From the NCBI GenBank assembly GCA_040388785.1, contig JAZKBD010000018.1, positions 1 through 64,000 of the forward strand: DNA of 64,000 nt. The letters run 5' to 3'. How positions within the stretch are numbered: position 1 is the stretch's first letter; each line of letters starts with the position of its first letter. The translations under genes were made by a program, and so were the position numbers. This document shows, in pieces, positions 26,172-34,050 of the stretch. This DNA comes from 66-474 sp040388785 (lineage in GTDB: Bacteria > Pseudomonadota > Gammaproteobacteria > Xanthomonadales > Rhodanobacteraceae). The notes under the pieces were generated by a model. It had not been told where the DNA came from, searched no databases, and was given only the letters and a program-made list of their open reading frames with translations.

Positions 26172-27827
26172 TCACGGGATGCGCTGGGCGGTCTGGTCGG
26201 CGCCGTTCTGGTGCAGGACCACTGCATCGACCTTGCCTTGCTTGTCGCGTTTGAAGCTGAGTCGCGCATCGACCACGGTGTAGTAGAACTCATCCTTCGC
26301 ACTGGGATAGACCGGGATCGCGGGCTGTCCCGTGAGTTGCGCCGTGAGTTGCGAGCCATGCAGCGTGATGTCGAAGATCATGCCCGGCGCCAACCGATAG
26401 CGCCCGGCGTACTGCCGCAATGTCGCCGCATCAAGCTGGACGGCGTGATGGCCGCCGGCCTTGGCCGCTGCCGCCGCGTCCAGCTTCGGCGCAGGTGCAT
26501 CGTGTCCGTTCTGGTGCAGCACCAGTGAAGTCACCTTGCCATTGCCGCCGCGCTCGAAATCGATGCGGATGTCCGTGATCTTCGCGAAGAACTTGTCGGT
26601 GGCGCCCGGGAAGATCGGGAAAGCGCCCTGGCCGGTGGCTTGCGCAAGCAACTGATCACCCTGGCGCATGATCGTGAGGACGAAGCCCGGCGCGAGTTGG
26701 TACTCACCCACGTAAGCCTGGAGTTGTTGCGCCGACAGCGTGGCTTGCTGGTGCACCGGCGCCAGCAGCGCGTCCGCGAGTAGCGCGCCGAAACCGAGGT
26801 CGTCCACGGATTGCTGTGCGTTGGTGAGGATCACCACGCCGCGTCGGCCGTCGTCGGTGAAGCCGATGAAGCTCGCGTAGCCGCCCGTCATGCCGCTATG
26901 CCACGTCACATCGACCTGCTTGTCGTGGTGCGTCATCCAGGCGAGTCCGATGCGTTCGTCATCGCTGATCGAGCGGCGCGGTTGGTGGGCGAAGCGCATC
27001 GCCTTCTGCAGCGCGCCGTCGCCGCGGCCCATGTTGGCCTGCAGCCAGCGCAGCATATCCGCGCCGGTGCTGTTGATCGCACCGCAGCCGGCGAGCGCGT
27101 CGAAATGCCAAGGCTGCACGGGTTTGCCTTGCTCGTCGTGGCCGAGCGCCCAGTGCGGATTGAGCGGCTGCCCGAACGTGGTACTGGTCGCGGACATGCC
27201 GAGTGGTTCGAGGATCCGCGTTTGCAGCAGTTTCCCGTACGAAGTCCCGGCGTGCTGCGCAAGCGCATAGCCGAGCAGGCCCAGTCCGAGGTTGGAATAC
27301 TCGTATTTCGCGCCGGGATCGCGCGGCAGCTCGTAGCTCGCAAGAAAAGCCTTCAACTTCGCGGCGTCGTATTCGGCGTAGGGATCGGAAGAGGTCGCGC
27401 GCAGCATGTTGGACGGCAGGCGCGGCAAGCCGGAATCCTGCATCGCGAGTTTGCCCAGTGTGATGGCCTTGCCGTTGCGCGACGGGATCCTGAAACCCGG
27501 CAGCAACTTCGCGACCGGTGTGTCCAGTTTCACCTCGCCTTTCTGCACCGCATCGGCCAGCAACGTCGCGGTGAAGGTTTTGGTGATCGAGCCGATCTGG
27601 AAAATGGTGTCGGCATCCGGCGTCTTGCCGTTGTCCAGCTTGCCCAAGCCGTAAACGTGGCTGCGATCGCCGTCGACCATCGCCACGACCATGGACGGAT
27701 ATTCACCAGCCGCAATGCGCGCGGTGATGGCTTTCTCGACGCGCGGCGGCAGAAGCGAAGACGAATCGGCAGCCGCGGCGCCGAGCGACACGACGGCCAT
27801 GGCGAGTGCAATCAGCGAGCGCAACAT
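26172..27827 (-). CDS. Secreted serine hydrolase (beta-lactamase/PBP4-like) with duplicated C-terminal domain
   Basis: This 551-residue class C beta-lactamase-like hydrolase has a signal peptide (MLRSLIALAMAVVSLGAAAA). Active-site motifs are SITK (SxxK), YSN (YxN) and HSG (replacing KTG), typical of esterase/peptidase members. After the catalytic domain (to about residue 370) come two tandem copies of a DUF3471-like beta domain. They share the patterns Y-G-Y/R-LAPG, TGQ..-P-P and LVLHQNG/VVLHQNG. ATG 27827 follows GCAGGAG. A promoter at 27868-27896 supports independent expression. The gene interrupts the lolA-rarA synteny and is probably an acquired cell-envelope or scavenging enzyme; the substrate is unknown. 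Confidence 0.88.
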   Translation of the reverse strand: MLRSLIALAMAVVSLGAAAADSSSLLPPRVEKAITARIAAGEYPSMVVAMVDGDRSHVYGLGKLDNGKTPDADTIFQIGSITKTFTATLLADAVQKGEVKLDTPVAKLLPGFRIPSRNGKAITLGKLAMQDSGLPRLPSNMLRATSSDPYAEYDAAKLKAFLASYELPRDPGAKYEYSNLGLGLLGYALAQHAGTSYGKLLQTRILEPLGMSATSTTFGQPLNPHWALGHDEQGKPVQPWHFDALAGCGAINSTGADMLRWLQANMGRGDGALQKAMRFAHQPRRSISDDERIGLAWMTHHDKQVDVTWHSGMTGGYASFIGFTDDGRRGVVILTNAQQSVDDLGFGALLADALLAPVHQQATLSAQQLQAYVGEYQLAPGFVLTIMRQGDQLLAQATGQGAFPIFPGATDKFFAKITDIRIDFERGGNGKVTSLVLHQNGHDAPAPKLDAAAAAKAGGHHAVQLDAATLRQYAGRYRLAPGMIFDITLHGSQLTAQLTGQPAIPVYPSAKDEFYYTVVDARLSFKRDKQGKVDAVVLHQNGADQTAQRIP

Positions 27828-27867
27828 CGTGTTCTCCTGCCTTGCGCATCGGCGCGCGAACGTGTAA

Positions 27868-27896
27868 AGCATACTTGACACAGCCGTGCATGACAA
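27868..27896 (-). promoter_or_regulatory. Sigma-70 promoter of the serine hydrolase
   Basis: On the minus strand, TTGTCA (27896-27891), a 17-base spacer and TATGCT (27873-27868). Transcription would begin near 27861, leaving a leader of about 34 bases with GCAGGAG. Confidence 0.6.
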
Positions 27897-27978
27897 ATCG
27901 GATGAATGCCTCGCAACATCTTGCGTCTCTTGACCGGCGAAGATGTCGCTGCGCGCTCAGATTCCCTAAGATGCGTGA

Positions 27979-29319
27979 ATGCCACGCCGAACCGCCAGTC
28001 CAGCCAGCAGTGCGCTGTTCCCCGAATCCGATGCGTTGAAGCCGCTGGCCGAGCGCATGCGTCCGCGCACGCTGGATGAAATCGTGGGACAGGATCGCCT
28101 GCTCGGAAAGGGCAGCGCGTTGCGCCGCGCGCTCGAAGCGGGCAGCGTGCATTCGATGGTGTTGTGGGGTCCGCCCGGCTGTGGCAAGACCACGCTGGCG
28201 CTGCTGGTCGCGCACTACGCCGGCGCGCATTTCCAGGCGATCTCGGCGGTGCTGTCGGGCCTCGCCGAAGTGCGCAAGGCATTGGCGGAAGCCGAAGCGC
28301 TGTATGCGCAGGGCAGGCGCAGCGTGCTGTTCGTCGACGAGGTGCACCGCTTCAACAAGGCCCAGCAGGACGCGTTCCTGCCGCACATCGAGCGCGGCGT
28401 GATCGTGTTCGTGGGGGCGACCACCGAGAACCCATCGTTCGAATTGAACTCGGCGCTGCTGTCGCGCTGCCGCGTGCACGTGATGGATGCGGTGGGTGCC
28501 GTCGCCATCGTGATTGCGCTGAAGCGTGCGCTGGCTGACGAGGAACGCGGGCTCGGCGCGCTGCATCTGCAGGTCGACGACGAGGCGCTGTCGTTGATGG
28601 CGAAAGCCGCCGACGGCGACGTGCGGCGCGCGCTGACATTTCTTGAAATCGCTGCGGAACTCGCGCACGACGGCCGCATCGATGAAGCCACGCTGCAGCA
28701 GGTGCTGGCCGACCGCACCCGCCGCTTCGACAAGGGCGGCGAACAGTTCTATGACCAGATTTCGGCGCTGCACAAGTCGGTGCGCTCGTCTGATCCGGAC
28801 GCGGCGCTGTACTGGCTGGTGCGGATGCTCGATGGTGGCTGCGAGCCGCTGTACCTCGCGCGGCGCATGGTGCGCATGGCTGTCGAAGACATCGGGCTTG
28901 CCGATCCGCGTGCCTGGCAACTCACGCTGCACGCCTGGGATACCTACGAACGGCTGGGTTCACCCGAAGGCGAACTCGCGTTGGCCGAAGCGGCGCTCTA
29001 TCTTGCGATGGCGCCCAAGAGCAACGCGGCCTACGTCGCCTACGGCGCGGCGCGTGCCAACGTGCGTGAAAGCGGCACGCTGGAAGTGCCGATTCACCTT
29101 CGCAATGCGCCGACCAAACTGATGAAGGGACTCGGCTACGGCAAAGGCTACCAATATGATCCCGACGTCGAAGGCGGCGTCGCGCTGGACCAGCAATGCC
29201 TGCCGGATGCGCTGGTCGGCACCGAGTTCTACGCGCCGACCGCGAACGGCATCGAGGCGAAGATCAGGGAAAAGCTCGATGCGCTGCGGCAGGCGAGGGC
29301 GGCGGCGCGTTCGCGCTGA
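27979..29319 (+). CDS. rarA: Replication-associated recombination protein A (AAA+ ATPase)
   Basis: RarA (MgsA) is a clamp-loader-like AAA+ ATPase acting at stalled replication forks. The 446-residue protein has the family start PLAERMRPRTLDEIVGQDRLLG, Walker A GPPGCGKTTLA and Walker B VLFVDEVHRFNKAQQDAFLP. Sensor 1 is FVGATTENPSFELN, and the C-terminal tetramerisation region contains PIHLRNAPTKLMKGLGYGKGYQYD. In E. coli it is followed by serS; here five accessory genes intervene. Confidence 0.96.
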   Translation: MPRRTASPASSALFPESDALKPLAERMRPRTLDEIVGQDRLLGKGSALRRALEAGSVHSMVLWGPPGCGKTTLALLVAHYAGAHFQAISAVLSGLAEVRKALAEAEALYAQGRRSVLFVDEVHRFNKAQQDAFLPHIERGVIVFVGATTENPSFELNSALLSRCRVHVMDAVGAVAIVIALKRALADEERGLGALHLQVDDEALSLMAKAADGDVRRALTFLEIAAELAHDGRIDEATLQQVLADRTRRFDKGGEQFYDQISALHKSVRSSDPDAALYWLVRMLDGGCEPLYLARRMVRMAVEDIGLADPRAWQLTLHAWDTYERLGSPEGELALAEAALYLAMAPKSNAAYVAYGAARANVRESGTLEVPIHLRNAPTKLMKGLGYGKGYQYDPDVEGGVALDQQCLPDALVGTEFYAPTANGIEAKIREKLDALRQARAAARSR

Positions 29320-29341
29320 ACGCACACGTCGCGACCGGGAG

Positions 29342-29824
29342 TTATTCGACCTTGGCGTGCTGCGAATACAGCGCGTGCCAGCCACCGTCCTTGTAGACGA
29401 AGATGTCGGACGAGCGGACGCGTCCGGTCTGCGGATCGGAGAACGACAGGATCGCGACGTCAGCGTGCCTCACCACCGCCTTGCGGGTGGGGTGCGTCTT
29501 GATCCAGGCGTCGACTTTCCTGCGCATCGTGTCCGAGCCGCGATTCTTCACCGCGTTCGCCAGCAGTCGAGGCTTGTCCAGCACCTTGCCTTCCGGACTG
29601 ATCGAGCGGTAGTCGGGCATCAGCATTGCGTCCAGCCACGCGGTGTCGCCGCTCACTTCGGCTTCCAGCCAGTGGTCGTCCACCGCGATCACAGCGGAGT
29701 CCGTGCGGGCGGCTTCGTCTGCGGGCGTATTTGCCGCGCGCGCCGTTGCAGGCGCGCCGAAACTCGTAACGAGCGCGACGCAAAGCGACGCGATCGCGAT
29801 CGGGAAACGCAATGGGTGTGACAT
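29342..29824 (-). CDS. Secreted NTF2-like (DUF4440/SnoaL-type) protein
   Basis: This 160-residue protein has a signal peptide (MSHPLRFPIAIASLCVALV to about residue 30). An NTF2-like cone fold then follows: DDHWLEAEVSGDTAWLDAMLMPDYRSI-type helix and strand, with the typical C-terminal KDGGWHALYSQHAKVE. Such domains bind small ligands or act as enzymes; nothing more specific can be said. GGAGG lies right upstream of ATG 29824. A longer in-frame extension (to 30064) lacks coding character. It is convergent with rarA and divergent from the sensor kinase gene, possibly part of the same accessory insertion. Confidence 0.8.
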   Translation of the reverse strand: MSHPLRFPIAIASLCVALVTSFGAPATARAANTPADEAARTDSAVIAVDDHWLEAEVSGDTAWLDAMLMPDYRSISPEGKVLDKPRLLANAVKNRGSDTMRRKVDAWIKTHPTRKAVVRHADVAILSFSDPQTGRVRSSDIFVYKDGGWHALYSQHAKVE

Positions 29825-30032
29825 GCCACCTCCGTTGACGGCGGATGCGCCGTTCGCGCCAATCTGCGCGGCATCCGGGTGATGCCTCCATGAATTTGTG
29901 ACGAGCGGCATCGTGGCGCGGACCAACGATGGCGAACCGGTGACGAGAGGACGGAATGCTGCCGCGGTGTGCGTCGTGCACTGCGGAAAGGGCTTTCCCT
30001 GGACGGACAGCGCGTGCACACTGCGCGCCGTC

Positions 30033-31133
30033 ATGTCCGCTTCCGTCACCTCTTCGCGCATCAAGCCCCGCGCTCTGGCGTTCGGCTTCTGGACGCTGCT
30101 GGGCCTGTCCTACGCATTGAGCGCCGGCCTGTCCGACCTCAGCGAAGGCCAGACGGCGAACTGGGGCCGGCTCGCGACGTGGTATCTCGCCAGCTTCTGG
30201 CTGTGGATGTTGCTGGTGCCGTTGATCGCCCGGCTCGGCAGGCAAACCGCCGGCAAGGGCTGGGGCCCTTTCTGCCTCGTGCACGTACCCGCCAGCATAG
30301 TGATGGCACTGGTGCAGGTGCTGATCCGGGTCGGCGTGTTCTGGATCATCTGGCGATCGAGCATCACGACGGTCCACTCGTTCGGCGAATACCTGCAACA
30401 GGAATTCGTGTTCAACTTCTACTTCGCGCAATTGACCTACTGGGTGATCCTGGCGGTGCTGCGCGGCATGGATTCGCGGCGCCACCTGCGCGACGAGCGG
30501 CTGCGCAGCGCACAACTGGAAACCCGGCTGATGCAATCGCAGTTGCACGCGATGCGCATGCAGTTGCAACCCCACTTCCTGTTCAACACGTTGAACGCGA
30601 TCTCGGCGTTGGCGTTGGCCGAGCCCATTCGCGCGCGCAGGATGATCGCGCGCCTGAGCGACCTGCTGCGGCTGACGCTGGAGGAACGCCACACGGCGCT
30701 GGTGCCTTTGTCGCACGAACTGGAATTGGTGCGCTGCTACCTGGAAATCCAGCAGGAACGTTTCGGCGATCGCCTGGCAACGCGTTTCGACGTGGCGGAC
30801 GACACCCTGGATGCCGCAGTGCCCGGAATGATCCTGCAGCCACTGGTTGAAAACGCGTTGCGTCATGGCCTGCTGGACAAGACCACGCCCGGTCATTTGC
30901 TGGTTCGCGCACATCGCCAAGGCGCGCATTTGCATTTGTCTGTCGAAGACGACGGACTCGGCTTGCCCAATGGCGGCGTGGTCGAAGGCGTCGGGCTCGG
31001 CACCACGCGCGAGCGCTTGCGCATGCAATTCGAGGACATGGCCTCGCTCGACATGCATGCACGCGAAGGCGGCGGGACGCGCGTGGAACTGCGCATGCCG
31101 TTCCACGTGGCGACTGTGGCGCGCGCGGCATGA
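30033..31133 (+). CDS. LytS/AlgZ-type sensor histidine kinase
   Basis: This 366-residue membrane histidine kinase of the HisKA-like LytS/YehU/AlgZ class pairs with LytTR regulators. Four hydrophobic segments occupy about residues 12-155 (for example LATWYLASFWLWMLLVPLIA and IVMALVQVLIRVGVFWIIW). The His box is MQLQPHFLFNTLNAIS, the N box is QPLVENALRHG and the G box is EGVGLGTTRERL. There is no separate periplasmic sensor domain. ATG 30033 is the best start, since the upstream extension is not membrane-like. Its stop overlaps the response regulator ATG (ATGA). It is the first gene of the accessory block between rarA and serS that reads with serS. Confidence 0.9.
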   Translation: MSASVTSSRIKPRALAFGFWTLLGLSYALSAGLSDLSEGQTANWGRLATWYLASFWLWMLLVPLIARLGRQTAGKGWGPFCLVHVPASIVMALVQVLIRVGVFWIIWRSSITTVHSFGEYLQQEFVFNFYFAQLTYWVILAVLRGMDSRRHLRDERLRSAQLETRLMQSQLHAMRMQLQPHFLFNTLNAISALALAEPIRARRMIARLSDLLRLTLEERHTALVPLSHELELVRCYLEIQQERFGDRLATRFDVADDTLDAAVPGMILQPLVENALRHGLLDKTTPGHLLVRAHRQGAHLHLSVEDDGLGLPNGGVVEGVGLGTTRERLRMQFEDMASLDMHAREGGGTRVELRMPFHVATVARAA

Positions 31134-31894
31134 GCGCGCCGTCGATCCGCGCGCTGCTGGTGGACGACGAGGTGCTGGCGCGGCTGGCATTGCGGCAGGC
31201 ACTGGAATCGCATCCGGACGTCGCGGTGGTCGGCGAATGCGGCAACGCGGCCGAAGCCATGCAGGCGGCGCAGGCGCTCAAGCCCGACCTGATGTTCCTG
31301 GACATCCGCATGCCGGGCCTCGACGGCTTCAAGCTGCTGCGCGAGTTGAAGCCGGATGCACTGCCGATGGTGGTGTTCGCGACGGCGTACGGCCAGCATG
31401 CCTTGCGCGCGTTCGATGCCAACGCTATCGATTATTTGCTGAAGCCGATCGACCAGGATCGTTTCGACCAGACGATGGCGCGCGTGAAGCGTCATTGGCG
31501 CGGGTTGCAGACGCCNNNNNNNNNNNNNNNNNNNNNNNNNNNNNNGGCGAGTCGTGAACCCTGGCTCCAGCGCTTGAGCGTCCACGTGGGCGAGCACATC
31601 CGCGTGGTTGCGATCGACGACATCGACTGGATCGGCGCCGAGGGCAACTACGTGCAGATCCACGCCAGGGGTGCGGTCCATCTGCATCGCGAAACGCTGC
31701 GGCATTTGCAGGAGACGCTCGACCCTGCCCGGTTCCTGCGCATCCATCGCGGCGTGATCGTGAACGTCGAACGCATCCACGAGATCCATCCGCTGTTCAA
31801 CGGCAATGCGGAAGTCGTGTTGCGCGACGGAACCCGGCTCAACCTGAGCCGGCGCTTCCGCGCCGAGGCAAGCAAGGCGCTCGGGTTGGCCTGA
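31130..31894 (+). CDS. LytTR-family response regulator
   Basis: This two-domain regulator has a receiver (about 1-120) with VDDEVLARLALR, the phospho-acceptor Asp in MFLDIRMPGLDGF, and KPID at the end. A linker is interrupted by the 30-N gap. The LytTR DNA-binding domain (about 145-250) carries IDWIGAEGNYVQIHA, RIHRGVIVNVERI and LNLSRRFR. Its ATG overlaps the kinase stop codon. The reading frame is preserved across the N run. LytTR regulators often control surface, autolysis or toxin functions. The likely targets here are the two secreted propeller genes downstream, which is an inference from adjacency. Confidence 0.92.
   Translation: MSAPSIRALLVDDEVLARLALRQALESHPDVAVVGECGNAAEAMQAAQALKPDLMFLDIRMPGLDGFKLLRELKPDALPMVVFATAYGQHALRAFDANAIDYLLKPIDQDRFDQTMARVKRHWRGLQTXXXXXXXXXXXASREPWLQRLSVHVGEHIRVVAIDDIDWIGAEGNYVQIHARGAVHLHRETLRHLQETLDPARFLRIHRGVIVNVERIHEIHPLFNGNAEVVLRDGTRLNLSRRFRAEASKALGLA
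31516..31545. other. Assembly gap (30 N) in the response-regulator linker
   Basis: Thirty N lie between the receiver and LytTR domains. The frame is consistent on both sides, so the true length is probably a multiple of three. Confidence 0.99.
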
Positions 31895-32037
31895 CCGCTC
31901 GTCAATCAGCGTGAACCGTTCGTCACGTCAGTGGCGTCGGTCGTCACAAAGCGCAAGCGAGTCGTCCCCATGCCGCCATAGCTTCATGCGGCGGTCGCCA
32001 CGCGCGGCTGCGTTTCCATCGCAACCGGAGAAAACAC

Positions 32038-33039
32038 GTGGCGCGACGTTCGGTCTTGCTGTCGGGTTGTGGCATCGCATCGCTGGTCGTGGCGTGCGGC
32101 GCGGTCATTGCCGCACCTCCCCAACCGCATGTCTTCGCGCCGGGCACGATTTCCTCGGCAGCCGGCGTGGACTGTGCGACCTTTGCGCCCGATGGCAAGA
32201 CCGTCTTTTTCCACCAGCAGCCGTGGTCGATCGGGATGATCATGGTGTCGCACAGGACTGGCGGGCACTGGTCGACGCCGCAGATCGCGTCGTTTTCCGG
32301 CACCTGGAATGACCACGATCCGGCGCTGGCGCCGGATGGCTCGTTCATGGTGTTTCCGTCCAATCGTCCCGATGCGCCCGGCGGTGCACCGGTGCGCGGC
32401 GGCCACTTGTGGCGCGTGGATCGAGTGGGCGCCGGCTGGAGCGAGCCCGTGCGATTGCCCGACATGGTCAACTTCGGGACATACATCTTCGCGCCCAGCA
32501 TCGCCGCCAATGGCGACCTGTATTTCCAGAGCCGCGACAATCCGTCGCATCAATTCCATCTTTATCGTTCGGCCTGGCGCGACGGGCGGTATCAAAAATC
32601 CGAGCGCCTGGCGATGATACCGGACGGCATGCACGAACTCGATCCCGTGATTGCGCCCGAAGGGGCATTCATCGTGTTCGACGCCGGCAAGAATGGCAGC
32701 GACCGGCCCGACCATCTCTACATCGCGTTTCGCGAAGGCAAAGGTTGGAGCAGGGCGATCGACCTCGGCGATGCCATCGATGCGTACCAACCGTGGGGCG
32801 CGCATCTCAGCCCCGACGGCACCACGTTGTACTTCACCGGCAGCCACGCCACCCAGGCAAGCTGGCCGCGCAGCCGCGCCGACGCCGAACGCGATCTTGC
32901 CCGCGCGCGCGAATGGGACAACGGCGTCGACCACATCTACAGCATTTCGCTGAAGCCGTGGCTGCAGGCGCATCGCAACGGCGATGCGAGCGCTTCCACA
33001 TCCACGACATTCCATGTCCGGGCAGGAGCTTCATCATGA
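32038..33039 (+). CDS. Secreted PD40/WD40-like beta-propeller protein A
   Basis: This 333-residue exported protein (hydrophobic leader about residues 5-26) consists of TolB/PD40-like propeller repeats. Repeated DPALAPDGSFMVF, DPVIAPEGAFIVFD and SPDGTTLYFTGS motifs end blades. It is paralogous to the next gene; both share IMVSH..W..PQ.ASFSG and LYIAFREG or LCIAFREG blocks. The start GTG 32038 has GGAG nearby. Its TGA overlaps the next ATG (ATGA). Function is unknown; such propellers bind partners or glycans rather than catalyse. It is 143 bases downstream of the LytTR regulator. Confidence 0.8.
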   Translation: MARRSVLLSGCGIASLVVACGAVIAAPPQPHVFAPGTISSAAGVDCATFAPDGKTVFFHQQPWSIGMIMVSHRTGGHWSTPQIASFSGTWNDHDPALAPDGSFMVFPSNRPDAPGGAPVRGGHLWRVDRVGAGWSEPVRLPDMVNFGTYIFAPSIAANGDLYFQSRDNPSHQFHLYRSAWRDGRYQKSERLAMIPDGMHELDPVIAPEGAFIVFDAGKNGSDRPDHLYIAFREGKGWSRAIDLGDAIDAYQPWGAHLSPDGTTLYFTGSHATQASWPRSRADAERDLARAREWDNGVDHIYSISLKPWLQAHRNGDASASTSTTFHVRAGASS

Positions 33040-33932
33040 AAGCTTGGCTTGCGGTAACCCTCTTCGCGGCGAGTGGCGTAGTGCCCGCTTTTGCAGCGGC
33101 GGCGGCGGCGCCGGCCACGCCCGAGCGCGTCACGCTGGGCGGCATCATCCATTCTGCGACTGACGACACCCTGGCGTTCACCCCCGATGGCAACACGGTG
33201 TTCTTCGACCGCAGCGAGGGCAAGCACAAGACCATCATGGTTTCGCACAAGGTGCTTGGGCGATGGTCGCAACCGCAGGTCGCGAGTTTCTCCGGCCATT
33301 GGTTCGATCAGGATCCGGTGGTGGCGCCCGATGGAAGCTATCTGTTGTTCAATTCCGATCGCCCGGTGCAGCCGGGCGGCAAACCGCTGGTGCAGAATTA
33401 CTTTCGCGGCGGTCCAGGACCTGGTTCGAACATCTGGAAAGTCGAGCGTCGCGGCGGCGGGTGGGGTGAACCCGTCCGGCTGGGACAGGTGATCAACAAC
33501 GACGTGTTCGTCGACTTCGCGGGTATCGCCAACGACAACACCCTGTACTTCATTCGGTGGGACAAACCGGCGAAGGTGATGCACACCTGGCGCGCGCGCT
33601 ACCGCGATGGCAGGTATCTGGCGCCGGAGCGGGCGGGGCTGGGCGATCCCGCCGTTTCCACCCATGATCCCGCCGTCGCGCCGGATCAATCATTCATCGT
33701 CTTCGACTACGGCAAGGTGAAGGGCGGCCTTGGCCGGCTGTGCATCGCCTTCCGCGAGGGGAATCATTGGAGCGAGCCGGTCGACCTTGGCGATGTCGTC
33801 AACAAGGACATTCCGTGGGGTTCGCACATCGCGCCAAGTGGCCGGGAAATCCATTTCACCGGCAACTCAGGTATCTGGGGCCTTTCGTTGGAGCCCTGGT
33901 TGCGAGCGTATCAGGCACAGTCTCGCCGTTGA
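33036..33932 (+). CDS. Secreted PD40/WD40-like beta-propeller protein B
   Basis: This 298-residue paralogue of the preceding protein has a clear signal peptide (MKAWLAVTLFAASGVVPAFA). It has at least four recognisable blade motifs: LAFTPDGNTVFFD, DPVVAPDGSYLLFNSDRP, DPAVAPDQSFIVFDYG and IAPSGREIHFTG. AGGAG lies eight bases before ATG 33036, which overlaps the previous stop. The pair looks like a tandem duplication with divergence. No catalytic motif is visible. Confidence 0.8.
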   Translation: MKAWLAVTLFAASGVVPAFAAAAAAPATPERVTLGGIIHSATDDTLAFTPDGNTVFFDRSEGKHKTIMVSHKVLGRWSQPQVASFSGHWFDQDPVVAPDGSYLLFNSDRPVQPGGKPLVQNYFRGGPGPGSNIWKVERRGGGWGEPVRLGQVINNDVFVDFAGIANDNTLYFIRWDKPAKVMHTWRARYRDGRYLAPERAGLGDPAVSTHDPAVAPDQSFIVFDYGKVKGGLGRLCIAFREGNHWSEPVDLGDVVNKDIPWGSHIAPSGREIHFTGNSGIWGLSLEPWLRAYQAQSRR

Positions 33933-33986
33933 TGCCCGGCGTGTGGTGAATGCAACCTCCGCTTGAACGGGCGCGCGAAGCCCGGT

Positions 33987-34016
33987 TTGCCCGAAGTCCT
34001 CGCACGCCGCGATAAT
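33987..34016 (+). promoter_or_regulatory. Candidate serS promoter
   Basis: TTGCCC (33987-33992), an 18-base spacer and GATAAT (34011-34016), giving a start near 34023 and a leader of about 28 bases. No T-box-like leader is present. Confidence 0.45.
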
Positions 34017-34050
34017 TGGCCGCTTGCTGGCTTGCCCAAGGATCGCTTCC

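Noticed and set aside
33933..34050. T-box leader upstream of serS
   Set aside because: The interval is too short and lacks a specifier hairpin and T-box sequence; a simple promoter explains it.
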